Source of the DNA: Acetomicrobium flavidum
GTDB taxonomy: Bacteria; Synergistota; Synergistia; Synergistales; Acetomicrobiaceae
DNA length: 50,000 bases
Assembly (NCBI RefSeq): GCF_900129645.1
Contig: NZ_FSQZ01000001.1
Location: 1,395,001 to 1,445,000, forward strand
Direction of reading: 5' to 3'
The translations under genes were made by a program, and so were the position numbers. Positions 18,323-27,600 of the stretch are shown here, piece by piece. Numbering within the stretch: the stretch's first letter is position 1; each line of letters starts with the position of its first letter. The notes under the pieces are model-generated. The model had not been told where the DNA came from, ran no database searches, and was given only the letters and a program-made list of their open reading frames with translations.

Positions 18323-18976
18323 GTGCTGGATGAAATGCCCTATAGGAGCATTGCGGGGGCTGTTAAGGAAAGGCTAATGGTCGAGATCTTGTTTTCAGAT
18401 AAATACAAGCCCGGCGAGTGGATTAACGAATCTGTCATTGCAAAGGAGCTTAACGTCAGCAAAGCTCCGATCAGAGAGGCACTGAGAGAGCTCGCAGCAA
18501 TCGGTATTGTGGAAATTGTACCCCATAAAGGTGCTAAAATAACGCAATTTAGTAAAGAAGACATGGAAGAAATATATACAATTCGATATTTGCTTGAAGA
18601 GCGCATATTTAATGATTTGATCAGTAGAGATGCATTATCTCAAGAGGATATAAATCATTTAAAAAGACTAGTTCAAGAGATGAAAGAAGTTATTCTTTTA
18701 AACACTCCAGGAAAGCCTATATTAGGTAATTTTCTTTTAAAAGATCTAGAATTTCATAAATATCTTTGGTCCAAGTCAAATCTTAAATGGACCGTAAAAG
18801 TGCTTCTTGACATTTACCTCCTATTAATTTTAGGAATGTACAACTTCCTTATGGATGCAGATTTAATCAAGACCTATGAGTATCATGTCAGGATAATAGA
18901 TTACTTAAAAGCAAAAGATATAGAACAATTCAAAAAAGATAGATCGGAAAGTTATTATACCTTGAGAAGGCACTAG
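18323..18976 (+). CDS. GntR-family transcriptional regulator (FadR/FCD type)
   Basis: 217-aa regulator. The N-terminal winged helix has GEWINESVIAKELNVSKAPIREALREL in its central part (about residues 33-60), followed by a helical FCD ligand-binding domain with EIYTIRYLLEERI and the metal-type histidines FHKYLW and YEYHVRIID. FCD regulators usually sense small carboxylic acids, which suits the adjacent dehydratase and lyase genes; it is probably the local switch for them. GTG at 18323 follows AAAGGAGG; ATG three codons later is possible. The coding sequence for the FCD domain is distinctly AT-rich (54 G/C in 180 bases, 18541-18720), unlike the genes downstream. The dehydratase gene begins 22 nt after the stop. 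Confidence 0.88.
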   Translation: MLDEMPYRSIAGAVKERLMVEILFSDKYKPGEWINESVIAKELNVSKAPIREALRELAAIGIVEIVPHKGAKITQFSKEDMEEIYTIRYLLEERIFNDLISRDALSQEDINHLKRLVQEMKEVILLNTPGKPILGNFLLKDLEFHKYLWSKSNLKWTVKVLLDIYLLLILGMYNFLMDADLIKTYEYHVRIIDYLKAKDIEQFKKDRSESYYTLRRH

Positions 18977-18998
18977 ATTATCGGGAGGGATATGCAAA

Positions 18999-20258
18999 AT
19001 GGGAAGAACAGTAACTGAGAAGATCCTTGCTGCTCATTGTAAACAAGGAAATTTCAAACCGGGCGATATCATCGACGTAGATGTGGACTTGCTTTTGATG
19101 AACGATATAACGGGACCCGTTGCCGTCGAAGTATTTAATAAGATGGGGGATGGTGACGTCTTCGATAAAAACAAAATAGTGGTGGTGTTGGATCATTTTA
19201 CTCCAAACAAGGATGTCACTTCCGCAAAACTTTCAAAGACCATGCGCGATTTCGTTGCAGAAAAAGGGATATGTCATTTTTATGATGCTGGTTACGGAAT
19301 AGAGCACGTTGTTCTCCCGGAGGACGGCTTGGTAAAACCTGGCGATTTGGTGATAGGCGGCGATTCTCACACGGTAACCCATGGTGCTTTGGGAGTTTTT
19401 TCCACGGGGATGGGCAGTACCGATGTGGCAGGAATCATGGCCTTGGGCAAGACATGGCTCAAGGTTCCAGAGCAAATGAAGGTGTTGCTGGTAGGGGCTC
19501 CTGGTAAATGGGTCTCGGGCAAAGATGTAATACTTTACGTAATATCGATGATAGGCACAGATGGAGCCCTGGGAAAGTCCTTGGAGTTTGATGGTGTAGG
19601 CGCTAAATATATGGATATGGATTCCCGTTTTACCATTTGCAATATGGCAGTCGAGTGCGGAGCCGTTAATGGCATATTTGCCTTTGATGAGGTCACCAAG
19701 AAGTTTGTGGATGCTTTGGGATTGCGAGATTACAAGGAATACAAGAGCGACGCTGATGCCATATACAAAAAAATCATCGATGTGGACTTAAGCGAGCTTG
19801 AACCAATGGTGGCCATGCCTCATTTGCCTTCGAACGCTAGGCCCGTTACGGAGGTAGGTGACATCAAGATCGATCAAGTGTTCATAGGCTCGTGTACTAA
19901 CGGTCGCATAAAGGATTTACGCATTGCTGCAGAGATAGTTAAAGGCAAAAAGGTGCACCCTAGCGTAAGAGGATTGATTGCACCGGGCAGCAGGAAGGTA
20001 TTTGCTCAGGCATTGAAGGAGGGTTTGATCGAGACTTTTACCGATAGCGGATTTACCATATTGCCTCCGGGTTGTGGTCCTTGTTTCGGTGGACATTTGG
20101 GCATCTTGGCCAAGGGAGAACGGTGCGTTTCCACGACTAACAGAAATTTCGTAGGTCGTATGGGAGACAAGGAAAGCGAAGTTTACCTGGCAAATCCTGC
20201 GATAGCAGCAGCTTCGGCGGTAGCCGGAAGATTGGTTCATCCTGCAGAGGTGATGTGA
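18999..20258 (+). CDS. Aconitase-family dehydratase, large subunit (LeuC/HacA/DmdA type)
   Basis: 419-aa [4Fe-4S] hydro-lyase large subunit. The cluster cysteines are C299 (GSCTNGR), C359 and C362 (PPGCGPCFGGH). Other family blocks present are GDSHTVTHGALG and NRNFVGRMG. The 419-aa length matches the short LeuC/HacA group that pairs with a separate swivel subunit. Such enzymes isomerise isopropylmalate, homocitrate or citramalate, or hydrate dimethylmaleate. No leuA, leuB or homocitrate synthase gene is beside it; instead an isocitrate-lyase-family enzyme follows. That context resembles dmdA of Eubacterium barkeri and argues for a degradative role, but substrate choice cannot be settled by eye. 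Confidence 0.85.
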   Translation: MGRTVTEKILAAHCKQGNFKPGDIIDVDVDLLLMNDITGPVAVEVFNKMGDGDVFDKNKIVVVLDHFTPNKDVTSAKLSKTMRDFVAEKGICHFYDAGYGIEHVVLPEDGLVKPGDLVIGGDSHTVTHGALGVFSTGMGSTDVAGIMALGKTWLKVPEQMKVLLVGAPGKWVSGKDVILYVISMIGTDGALGKSLEFDGVGAKYMDMDSRFTICNMAVECGAVNGIFAFDEVTKKFVDALGLRDYKEYKSDADAIYKKIIDVDLSELEPMVAMPHLPSNARPVTEVGDIKIDQVFIGSCTNGRIKDLRIAAEIVKGKKVHPSVRGLIAPGSRKVFAQALKEGLIETFTDSGFTILPPGCGPCFGGHLGILAKGERCVSTTNRNFVGRMGDKESEVYLANPAIAAASAVAGRLVHPAEVM

Positions 20259-20259
20259 G

Positions 20260-20757
20260 ATGAAAATAAAGGGAAGAGCTTTAAAATATGGCGACCACGT
20301 GAATACGGACGTCATAATTCCGGGAGCATACTTGAGCCTTACTGATCCAAAAGAACTGGCAAAGCACTGCATGGAAGGAATAGACCCTGATTTTCCCAAA
20401 AAAGTCAAAGCTGGTGACATAGTCGTGGGAGGCGTAAACTTTGGATGCGGATCCTCCAGAGAGCATGCGCCGATGGCTCTTAAGGGATGTGGGGTAGGTG
20501 CTGTAGTAGCGAAGAGCTTTGCTGCCATATTTTATCGCAACGCAATTAACATTGGACTGCCACTCATAGAATGCCCTGAAGCAGTCGACGAGACGGATGA
20601 AGGCGATGTTTTGGAAATAGATATGGACCTTGGTGTGCTTCAGAATATCACCAAAGGTAGAAGTTATCAGATTCCTTCGCTGCCTGAATCCATCAAAGAC
20701 ATACTAAGCCTTGGCGGTTTAATTGAATATGTGAAAAACATGAAGGGAAGGGCGTAA
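20260..20757 (+). CDS. Aconitase-family dehydratase, small (swivel) subunit (LeuD/DmdB type)
   Basis: 165-aa partner of the large subunit, beginning one base after its stop codon. It has the swivel-domain signatures DHVNTDVIIPGAYLSL and FGCGSSREHAP (about residues 60-70) and AKSFAAIFYRNAINIGLPL. In archaeal enzymes the loop after the first strand reads YLRT in isopropylmalate isomerases and YLV-x in homoaconitases (recalled from literature). Here the same place reads YLSL, which fits neither well and supports a different substrate. The gene is tightly packed within the operon, and the lyase starts 2 nt after its stop. Confidence 0.85.
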   Translation: MKIKGRALKYGDHVNTDVIIPGAYLSLTDPKELAKHCMEGIDPDFPKKVKAGDIVVGGVNFGCGSSREHAPMALKGCGVGAVVAKSFAAIFYRNAINIGLPLIECPEAVDETDEGDVLEIDMDLGVLQNITKGRSYQIPSLPESIKDILSLGGLIEYVKNMKGRA

Positions 20758-20759
20758 AT

Positions 20760-21641
20760 ATGGGCAAGACCGAGAGCGTTCGCAAGCGGTTTGCGACAAT
20801 GTTAGAAGATGATGGGATAATCGTCGCACCTGGCTGTTATGATGCATTGTCCGCCCGCATCATCGAGGCTACAGGGCATGAATGTGCATATATGACGGGA
20901 TTTGGAACTTCGGCAAGCTTGCTTGGTTTGCCAGACATGGGCTTTATAACGATGTCCGAGATGATAGATAATGCCCGACGCATAGCAGGGGCAGTAAATA
21001 TACCGGTAATTGCTGATGCCGATACCGGTTATGGTAATGCCCTGAACGTATGTAGAACTGTACGCGAGTATGAACAAAGTGGCGTTGCGGCCATCCACAT
21101 AGAGGACCAGACATTTCCTAAACGTTGCGGTCATCTCGAAGGCAAAGAAGTTGTAAGCTCAAGTGAGATGGTCCAAAAGATAAGGGCAGCCTGCGACGCC
21201 AGGACCGACCCTAATTTTAAGATTATAGCAAGGACTGACGCTAGGGCAGTAATGGGATTGGAGGAATCGATAAGGCGTGCCCGGGAGTATTATGATGCTG
21301 GAGCTGATGTCATCTTCGTAGAGTCTCCATACAGCGCAGACGAGTTTAAACAAATATCGGAAGAGCTGAAAGGCATACCTCTTTTAGCCAATATGGCCGA
21401 GGGTGGAAAGTCTCCCATGCTTTCCGCTGATGAGCTTGAAAGGTTAGGGTACAAGATAGTCATATTTCCCGTGGGGTTGCTATTTTCTGCCACCAAAGCG
21501 ATGTATTCTCTGGCAGAGGAGATAAGGGTCAAGAAAACCGATAGGGACGTTCAGGATCAAATGTGGTCCTTCAAACAGTTCACGGATTTTATAGGAGTTT
21601 CAAAGTGCAATGAGCTTTCGCAGAAATATAAGACCAACTGA
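20760..21641 (+). CDS. Isocitrate lyase/PEP mutase superfamily lyase (2,3-dimethylmalate lyase or 2-methylisocitrate lyase type)
   Basis: 293-aa TIM-barrel enzyme, the length of PrpB/Dml. Mg2+ and substrate residues are visible in DADTGYGNALN (about residues 82-92), HIEDQ (about 114) and the catalytic loop PKRCGHLEGKEV, with C123 as the acid. KRCGH marks true C-C lyases and separates it from PEP mutase and phosphonopyruvate hydrolase. Likely reactions are 2,3-dimethylmalate to propionate plus pyruvate, or 2-methylisocitrate to succinate plus pyruvate. With the adjacent two-subunit dehydratase and no methylcitrate synthase, the first is preferred; this is inference. The Shine-Dalgarno GAAGGGAAGGG lies inside the upstream gene. 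It ends at a shared bidirectional terminator. Confidence 0.85.
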   Translation: MGKTESVRKRFATMLEDDGIIVAPGCYDALSARIIEATGHECAYMTGFGTSASLLGLPDMGFITMSEMIDNARRIAGAVNIPVIADADTGYGNALNVCRTVREYEQSGVAAIHIEDQTFPKRCGHLEGKEVVSSSEMVQKIRAACDARTDPNFKIIARTDARAVMGLEESIRRAREYYDAGADVIFVESPYSADEFKQISEELKGIPLLANMAEGGKSPMLSADELERLGYKIVIFPVGLLFSATKAMYSLAEEIRVKKTDRDVQDQMWSFKQFTDFIGVSKCNELSQKYKTN

Positions 21642-21656
21642 TAATTGAAACGAAGA

Positions 21657-21689
21657 TTAAAAGGGTCGGCTAATTGCTGACCCTTTTAA
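21657..21689. terminator. Bidirectional terminator between the lyase and cupin genes
   Basis: TTAAAAGGGTCGGC (21657-21670) pairs with GCTGACCCTTTTAA (21676-21689), with one G-U and a five-base loop. The A/T-rich ends give U tracts on both strands, so it can end both convergent transcripts. Confidence 0.8.
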
Positions 21690-21702
21690 TCGATCTATGG
21701 AC

Positions 21703-22047
21703 TTATTTTTTTGCTATGACAGCGAAAAATACCAGCGGAACGTCGCCGATATTTTTTATGCTATGGGACATTCCCTTGCGCGTCAATAAGATATCCCCTG
21801 GATTTACTTCAATTTCGGTGCTGCCATCGGTAAGTAGCCCCTTGCCTGACATAATTGCGTAAACTTCCTCATCATCCGTGTGCTCGTGAAGGCCTATGGA
21901 CGCTCCGGGATCAAGCTCTATGCGAGAAGCCATCTTGATGGCCCCTTTGTCGTCGGGGATGGGTACGTAATAAAAAGCTATCTTGCCCTTTCCGCCGCGC
22001 ATATTCTCGCGAATTACTTGTTCGCTTGATTGTTTCAAGATTGTCAT
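21703..22047 (-). CDS. Small cupin-domain protein
   Basis: 114-aa single-cupin protein. Metal-binding motif 1 is GLHEHTDDEEVYAIMSGKG (about residues 52-70) and motif 2 is PGDILLTRKGMSHSIKN (about 83-99), giving a likely 3-His/1-Glu metal site. No specific function can be assigned; such proteins may be isomerases, dioxygenases or sugar/metabolite sensors. The ATG follows GGGGAGGTG by nine bases. It begins 27 nt after the PEP synthase stop on the same strand and is probably co-transcribed with it, so a link to pyruvate/PEP metabolism is possible but unproven. It ends at a terminator shared with the convergent lyase gene. Confidence 0.8.
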   Translation of the reverse strand: MTILKQSSEQVIRENMRGGKGKIAFYYVPIPDDKGAIKMASRIELDPGASIGLHEHTDDEEVYAIMSGKGLLTDGSTEIEVNPGDILLTRKGMSHSIKNIGDVPLVFFAVIAKK

Positions 22048-22074
22048 TTAAGTAAGCACCTCCCCTTGGTTCTT

Positions 22075-24459
22075 TTAGTCCTTAGAAAGAGCCCTTTCAA
22101 GCAGCAACCTTTGCTCTACAGCAGCAACAAGCCTTCTCGTATAGCCAACGGTGTCCGGGTTGACGGATATGCTGTCAATTCCCTTGCGAACTAGAAACTC
22201 GGCAAACCCGGGGTATACAGATGGAGCTTGTCCGCATATAGAGCAAGTTTTTCCGTATTTGTGCGTTGCTTTTATCAGTATCTCGATGGCCTTTAAGACT
22301 GCAGGATCCTGCTCGTCGAAATAGCCCATTCTGTTAAGTATTCCAGAATCCCTATCGACTCCCAATGTCAATTGCGTGAGGTCATTGCTTCCTATGCTCA
22401 CGCCATCTACTTTTTGGGCGAACTCCTCGGCCAACATCACCACCGAAGGCACCTCTGCCATGATCCATATTTTCAGCGTTCCACCTTGAGTTAGACCTTC
22501 AGAAGCCATGATTGCCTTCACTTTATCCAACTCCCAAAGGTTCCTTACGAAGGGGAGCATTACCCAGGTATTCGTTAATCCGTATTCTTCCCTAACTTTA
22601 CAAATGGCTCTGCATTCCAGCCTAAAGCCTTCTTCGTACTCCGGTGAAATGTACCTGGAAACGCCTCTCCAACCGATCATGGGGTTGTTTTCGACAGGTT
22701 CGACCTCGTCACCGCCCTTGAGACCCCTAAATTCGTTTGTCCTAAAATCACTAAAACGGACGACTACGGGCCGTGGATATATGGCTTGAGCAACTTGAGC
22801 TATTCCCTCGGCCATCCTGTTTATCAATATGTCTCCCTGGTTTTGTTTAACTAAATACATCGGGTGGATTCCGATCATATCCGTAAATATGAACTCGGTC
22901 CTCATTAAACCAATGCCATCGAAGGGAAGGTCTTTGTATTTATCGATGAGCCCGGGTTCTCCAAGGTTCATGTAGATCTTTGTACCCGTTATTGGGCTCC
23001 ACTGTTCAACTATCTCCCTCATCTTTCGTTCCGACATTTCGCTGACCTGAGCTGTTGCCTTAGGTTTTTGCTCTTGTAACTGAAATAGCCTGTCACCTTT
23101 GTATACCACTCCCCTGGTAGCGTCTACTGTCACCACCATGCCGTCCTGTAAGATCTCCGTTGAATTTTGGGTGCCAACAATACAGGGTATCCCAAATTCC
23201 CTGGACACTATAGCGGCATGACACGTCCTTCCGCCTTCATCAGTGATGACGGCTACCGCCTTTTTCATTGCAGGTACCATGTCGGGGTTTGTCATGGTCG
23301 TGACAAGCACGTCGCCCTCTTCTATCCTGCCTATTTCATTGACGCTCTTTATTTTTTTGACCTTACCCACGGCTATTCCGGGGGAAGCTGCCAAACCCTT
23401 AACCAGGACCTCCGGTTCAGATTTTCCTTCTAGAATGGTCGGACCCTCTTGTTCCTGAGGTTTAAGCGTAGTAACGGGCCTCGATTGAAGAATGTAAAGC
23501 TCGCCCGTATCTCTGTCGATGGCCCATTCAATGTCCTGGGGGAATCCATATAGGTTTTCTATTTTCTTGCCCATATTGGCAATTTTTCTTACCTCATCGT
23601 CGGTTAAAGAGGGTTCAGAGATTGCTCCCGGCCCCAAGATGTCCTTGACGTTGACCTTTGTTGTACCTATTCCAGAGGCCTCTCTAACGATCATGATCGT
23701 TTTCTTTGCTATCCGTTTTTCCTTTATGCTTAAAGTGTTCTTATCCACGAGAAATTCGTCGGGCGTTACTATCCCTGAGACCACTGCCTCGCCCAAGCCC
23801 CAACTGGCATTTATCAAAATCTCATCGCGGTCATTGGTTATGGGGTTTACAGTAAACATGACACCTGACTTCGATGCATTGACCATCTTTTGTACCACGA
23901 CGCTCAGCAAGACGCTCATGTGGTCGAATCCTTTGATTTGGCGATAATATGTGGCCCTTGAAGTCCAAAGGGATGCCCAACATTTTTTTATGTTTTTCAA
24001 AAGGTTTTCCTTGCCTTTTATATGCAAGTATGTGTCTTGCTGTCCAGCAAAGGAAGCATCTGGCAGGTCTTCCGCGGTTGCCGAACTGCGTACCGCAACT
24101 TCAGGTTCATTTAGGTTGACAAGCTCTGCCAGCTCTGCGTATGCTTGTAAAATGTCCCTTTCGATTTGTGGCGGGACATCAGTTTCTATGATTAAATTTC
24201 TTATTTTAGCAGTTTTTTCTTCCAAATCCTCCGAATTTTCAAAATCAATTTTAGAGACGATGTCTTCTATGACTTTGTTGATATTGGATAGCGTGACGAA
24301 ATCCTTGTAAGCTTTCGATACTAGACAAAATCCCGGTGGTACCGGTATGCCGTGATTGGTCATCTCGCCAAGGTTTGCCCCCTTGCCGCCGACCAGCGGT
24401 ATATCTTCTTTCCCAAGTTCGTCGAACCATTTGATGTAACTGTAAGAGCCTTTTGACAT
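22075..24459 (-). CDS. ppsA: Phosphoenolpyruvate synthase (pyruvate, water dikinase)
   Basis: 794-aa PEP synthase, normal length. The N-terminal ATP-grasp domain has GGKGANLGEM (residues 24-33) and VRSSATAEDLPDASFAGQ (123-140). The swivelling phosphohistidine domain has H414 in GGRTCHAAIVSREFG. The C-terminal TIM barrel carries IGSNDLTQL and the catalytic cysteine in CSICGQAPS. It converts pyruvate, ATP and water to PEP, AMP and Pi, the gluconeogenic entry from pyruvate. In this organism it may also recharge PEP for the DhaM phosphorelay encoded at 46667. Upstream on the same strand, PFOR is separated by a terminator, so ppsA with the cupin gene appears to be its own unit. The start has GGGAGAG nearby. 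Confidence 0.96.
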   Translation of the reverse strand: MSKGSYSYIKWFDELGKEDIPLVGGKGANLGEMTNHGIPVPPGFCLVSKAYKDFVTLSNINKVIEDIVSKIDFENSEDLEEKTAKIRNLIIETDVPPQIERDILQAYAELAELVNLNEPEVAVRSSATAEDLPDASFAGQQDTYLHIKGKENLLKNIKKCWASLWTSRATYYRQIKGFDHMSVLLSVVVQKMVNASKSGVMFTVNPITNDRDEILINASWGLGEAVVSGIVTPDEFLVDKNTLSIKEKRIAKKTIMIVREASGIGTTKVNVKDILGPGAISEPSLTDDEVRKIANMGKKIENLYGFPQDIEWAIDRDTGELYILQSRPVTTLKPQEQEGPTILEGKSEPEVLVKGLAASPGIAVGKVKKIKSVNEIGRIEEGDVLVTTMTNPDMVPAMKKAVAVITDEGGRTCHAAIVSREFGIPCIVGTQNSTEILQDGMVVTVDATRGVVYKGDRLFQLQEQKPKATAQVSEMSERKMREIVEQWSPITGTKIYMNLGEPGLIDKYKDLPFDGIGLMRTEFIFTDMIGIHPMYLVKQNQGDILINRMAEGIAQVAQAIYPRPVVVRFSDFRTNEFRGLKGGDEVEPVENNPMIGWRGVSRYISPEYEEGFRLECRAICKVREEYGLTNTWVMLPFVRNLWELDKVKAIMASEGLTQGGTLKIWIMAEVPSVVMLAEEFAQKVDGVSIGSNDLTQLTLGVDRDSGILNRMGYFDEQDPAVLKAIEILIKATHKYGKTCSICGQAPSVYPGFAEFLVRKGIDSISVNPDTVGYTRRLVAAVEQRLLLERALSKD

Positions 24460-24570
24460 ATCTCTGTCACTCTCCCTTCGGGATCTCTTTTTTGACGCGA
24501 CTATTAATATACCATATTGTGGAATGAATGATAAAGCATGAAATGCTGCAGTTTGCAGGGCATAATAAAT

Positions 24571-24605
24571 GATGAAGGGGGAGGGTTAAACCCTTCCCCT
24601 TCATC
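24571..24605 (-). terminator. Terminator of the PFOR gene
   Basis: A 16-bp stem (24571-24586 with 24590-24605, one wobble) with a three-base loop lies within 40 nt of the minus-strand PFOR stop and is followed on that strand by an A/T-rich tail. Confidence 0.8.
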
Positions 24606-24610
24606 CTCGC

Positions 24611-27600
24611 TTAAGCTTGTTTTTTGTTGAGAACCTCGGCCAGACCTTTGTAGAGTGCCCAGCGTTCCTTATTGAATGCCTCCGCTGCCTGCAGCAGCAT
24701 TTCTGCCCTTTCCGGCGCATCTCTGTGGAGCATGGCAAATCGGCTCTCCGAAAGCAGATAATCCTTCAAGGGTAGGGTGGGCTCCTTGCAGTCCAGCTGG
24801 AATGCCCTTCCCTCTTCCTTTAACCTTGGATCATATCGGAACAGTATCCATTGGCCTGAGTCGACAGCCATTTTCTGATGTTCCGCACCTCGCTTCAAGT
24901 CATACCCGTGCGAGATGCAGTGGGAGTAAGCTATGATCAATGAAGGACCTTCATAGGATTCTGCCTCGTGGAAGGCCTTCACCGCTTGAGTTGGATTGGC
25001 GCCCATGGCTATGCGTGCCACGTAGATATTGCCGTAAGTTACGGCCATCAATGCTAAATCCTTTTTACCCGTAGGTTTGCCGGCTGCGGCAAACCTTGCG
25101 GACGCACCTAGCGGCGTTGCCTTCGAGGCCTGTCCTCCGGTGTTGGAGTACACCTCTGTATCCAAGACCAGGACGTTTACGTTTTCGCCAGTTGCAAGCA
25201 CGTGGTCTAAACCGCCGTAACCTATGTCATATGCCCACCCATCTCCACCTACTATCCAGATGCTCTTTCTGACCAGATCATCGGCAAGCATTGCAAGTTC
25301 CTTTGCCTTTACATCAGATATGCCACTTAGGGTTTTCTTGAGCTCCTCTATCCTCGCTCGTTGTTTTTTGATGCCCTCTTCAGTAGCTTGATCGGCGTTT
25401 AATATGTCTTGCACCAGCCTGTCTCCAATTTGACCGGCCAGTTCGGTTAAAAGCTGCTTTGCCCTGTTGATGCGTGCATTCAAGGCCAACCTCATTCCCA
25501 GTCCGAACTCCGCATTGTCCTCGAATAGCGAGTTCGACCAGGCCGGACCGCGATTTTCCCTATTGGTCGTCCACGGAGTGGTGGGTAAGTTGCCACAGTA
25601 GATCGATGAACAACCCGTTGCGTTGGCTATCGTTATCCTGTCACCGAAAAGCTGGCTAAGCATCTTGAGATACGGAGCTTCTCCGCATCCGGCACAGGCA
25701 CCGCAGAACTCAAACAACGGTTGGACCAACATCAAATCCTTTATCGATTGTGTATTCAGTTTTTCCTTGTCGATCTCCGGTAAGGACAGGAAGTAGTCCC
25801 ACTTAGGAATCTCTTTGTCCCTCACGTCTATTTGAGTTACCATTCTAAGGGCATTTTTAGTCGGATCTTCGTTTTTGCTCACCGGGCAATTAGCGACGCA
25901 GCTGCCGCATCCGGTACAATCCTCTGGAGCAATCTGAATTGTAAAGGCCTGATCCTTATATTGAGGCCACTTGGCATCGGCATGCTGCCATCCTTCTGGA
26001 GCATCCTTCAGATACGACTTGTCGTATACCTTTGCCCTGATGGTGGCATGTGGGCAAATGAATGTGCAGCGGCCACATTGTATGCATACATCAGGGTTCC
26101 ATTGGGGAATTTCGACTGCTATGTTGCGCTTCTCCCATTTTGAAGTGCCCGAAGGGAATGTCCCGTCGGCAGGAAGCTTGCTCACGGGAATTTTGTCGCC
26201 CTGAAGCACCATCATTGGCCCTAATACTTCTTTTACAAATTCAGGAGCCTTTTCTGAGACTGGCGGTTTTATGTCGAAGTTGCTAGTGACCTTACCTGGA
26301 ACTTTAACTTCATGCAGGTGTTCTAAGGCAGCGTCAACCGCTGCTATATTCTTGTTCACTATAGCCTCTCCGCGCTTGCCATAAGTCTCTACTATGGCTT
26401 CTTTTATCTTTTCGACGGCCAGATCGAAGGGAATTACCTTGCTCAAGTAGAAGAAGCATGTCTGCATTATGGTGTTGATGCGAGGACCTAATCCCTTTTC
26501 CTTCGCGACGGTGTAGGCATCTATCACATAGAAACGTAATTTCTTGTCAATTATCTGCTGCTGCATCGTCCGCGGCAGGTAATCCCACACTTCTTCAGCG
26601 CTGTAGGGACTATTGAGCAAGAATATAGCTCCCTCTTCGGCTATATCGAGGATGTTGAGCTTTTCTGTAAAGGCAAACTGATGGCAAGCCACAAAGTTGG
26701 CCTTATCGATCTGATAGGTCGACCTAATCGGGTTGGGGCCAAAGCGAAGGTGAGATATGGTATATCCGCCGGCCTTCTTGGAGTCATAAACGAAGTAGCC
26801 CTGAGCGTACAGATCAGTTTCTTCGCCTATGATCTTTATCGAGTTTTTGTTGGCGCCTACGGTTCCGTCCGAGCCCAATCCATAAAATACGGCCCTGGTA
26901 GATTCTGGATCGGCTATCGAGAAACTTGGGTCCACCTTCAGGCTTGTGTTGGCCACGTCGTCCTCTATACCTACGGTAAACTGTTTGATCGGATCGCTCT
27001 TTTTCAGTTCGTCGAAGACAGCCTTGACCATAGCTGGGTTGAATTCCTTGGAAGACAGGCCATAACGACCACCTATTACGATGGGGTTGAAATTGGCATC
27101 TAACATGCCATCGCGCTTGGCTACGTATATGGCGTTTACTACATCCAGATATAACGGCTCTCCTGCACTCCCGGATTCTTTGGTGCGATCCAGCACAGCA
27201 ATGGACTTCACCGTCTTGGGAAGAAGCTTAACGAAGTGTTCAACGGAAAACGGCCTGTAAAGTCGTACCTTTATGACGCCGATCTTTTCTCCCTTTTTAA
27301 GTAAATACTCTACGGTTTCGTGAGCCGTCTCCGCTCCTGAGCCCATTAGTACAACTATTCTTTCGGGATCGGGCGCTCCTACATAATCAAACAGGTGATA
27401 TTGCCTTCCAGTAAACTTGGCGAACCTGTCCATGGCATCTTGGACTATCTTGGGACAGGCCGCGAAATAGGGATTACATCCTTCCCTTGACTGGAAGAAG
27501 ACATCCGGATTTTGGGCTGTCCCGCGAATGAAGGGTCGATCCGGAGAAAGAGCGCGTTTACGATGTTCCAGCACCAGATCGTAATCGATCATTTGTCTTA

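Noticed and set aside
18999-20757. Calling the dehydratase simply leucine-pathway LeuCD
   Set aside because: Family membership fits, but the neighbours (FCD-type GntR and KRCGH lyase) and the YLSL loop point to another substrate, so a neutral name is used.
26681-27103. 140-codon plus-strand frame inside the PFOR gene, and similar frames in ppsA, mocA/xdhC and sbcC
   Set aside because: They lie opposite well-identified genes, have no family features or ribosome-binding sites, and reflect codon bias of the true strand.
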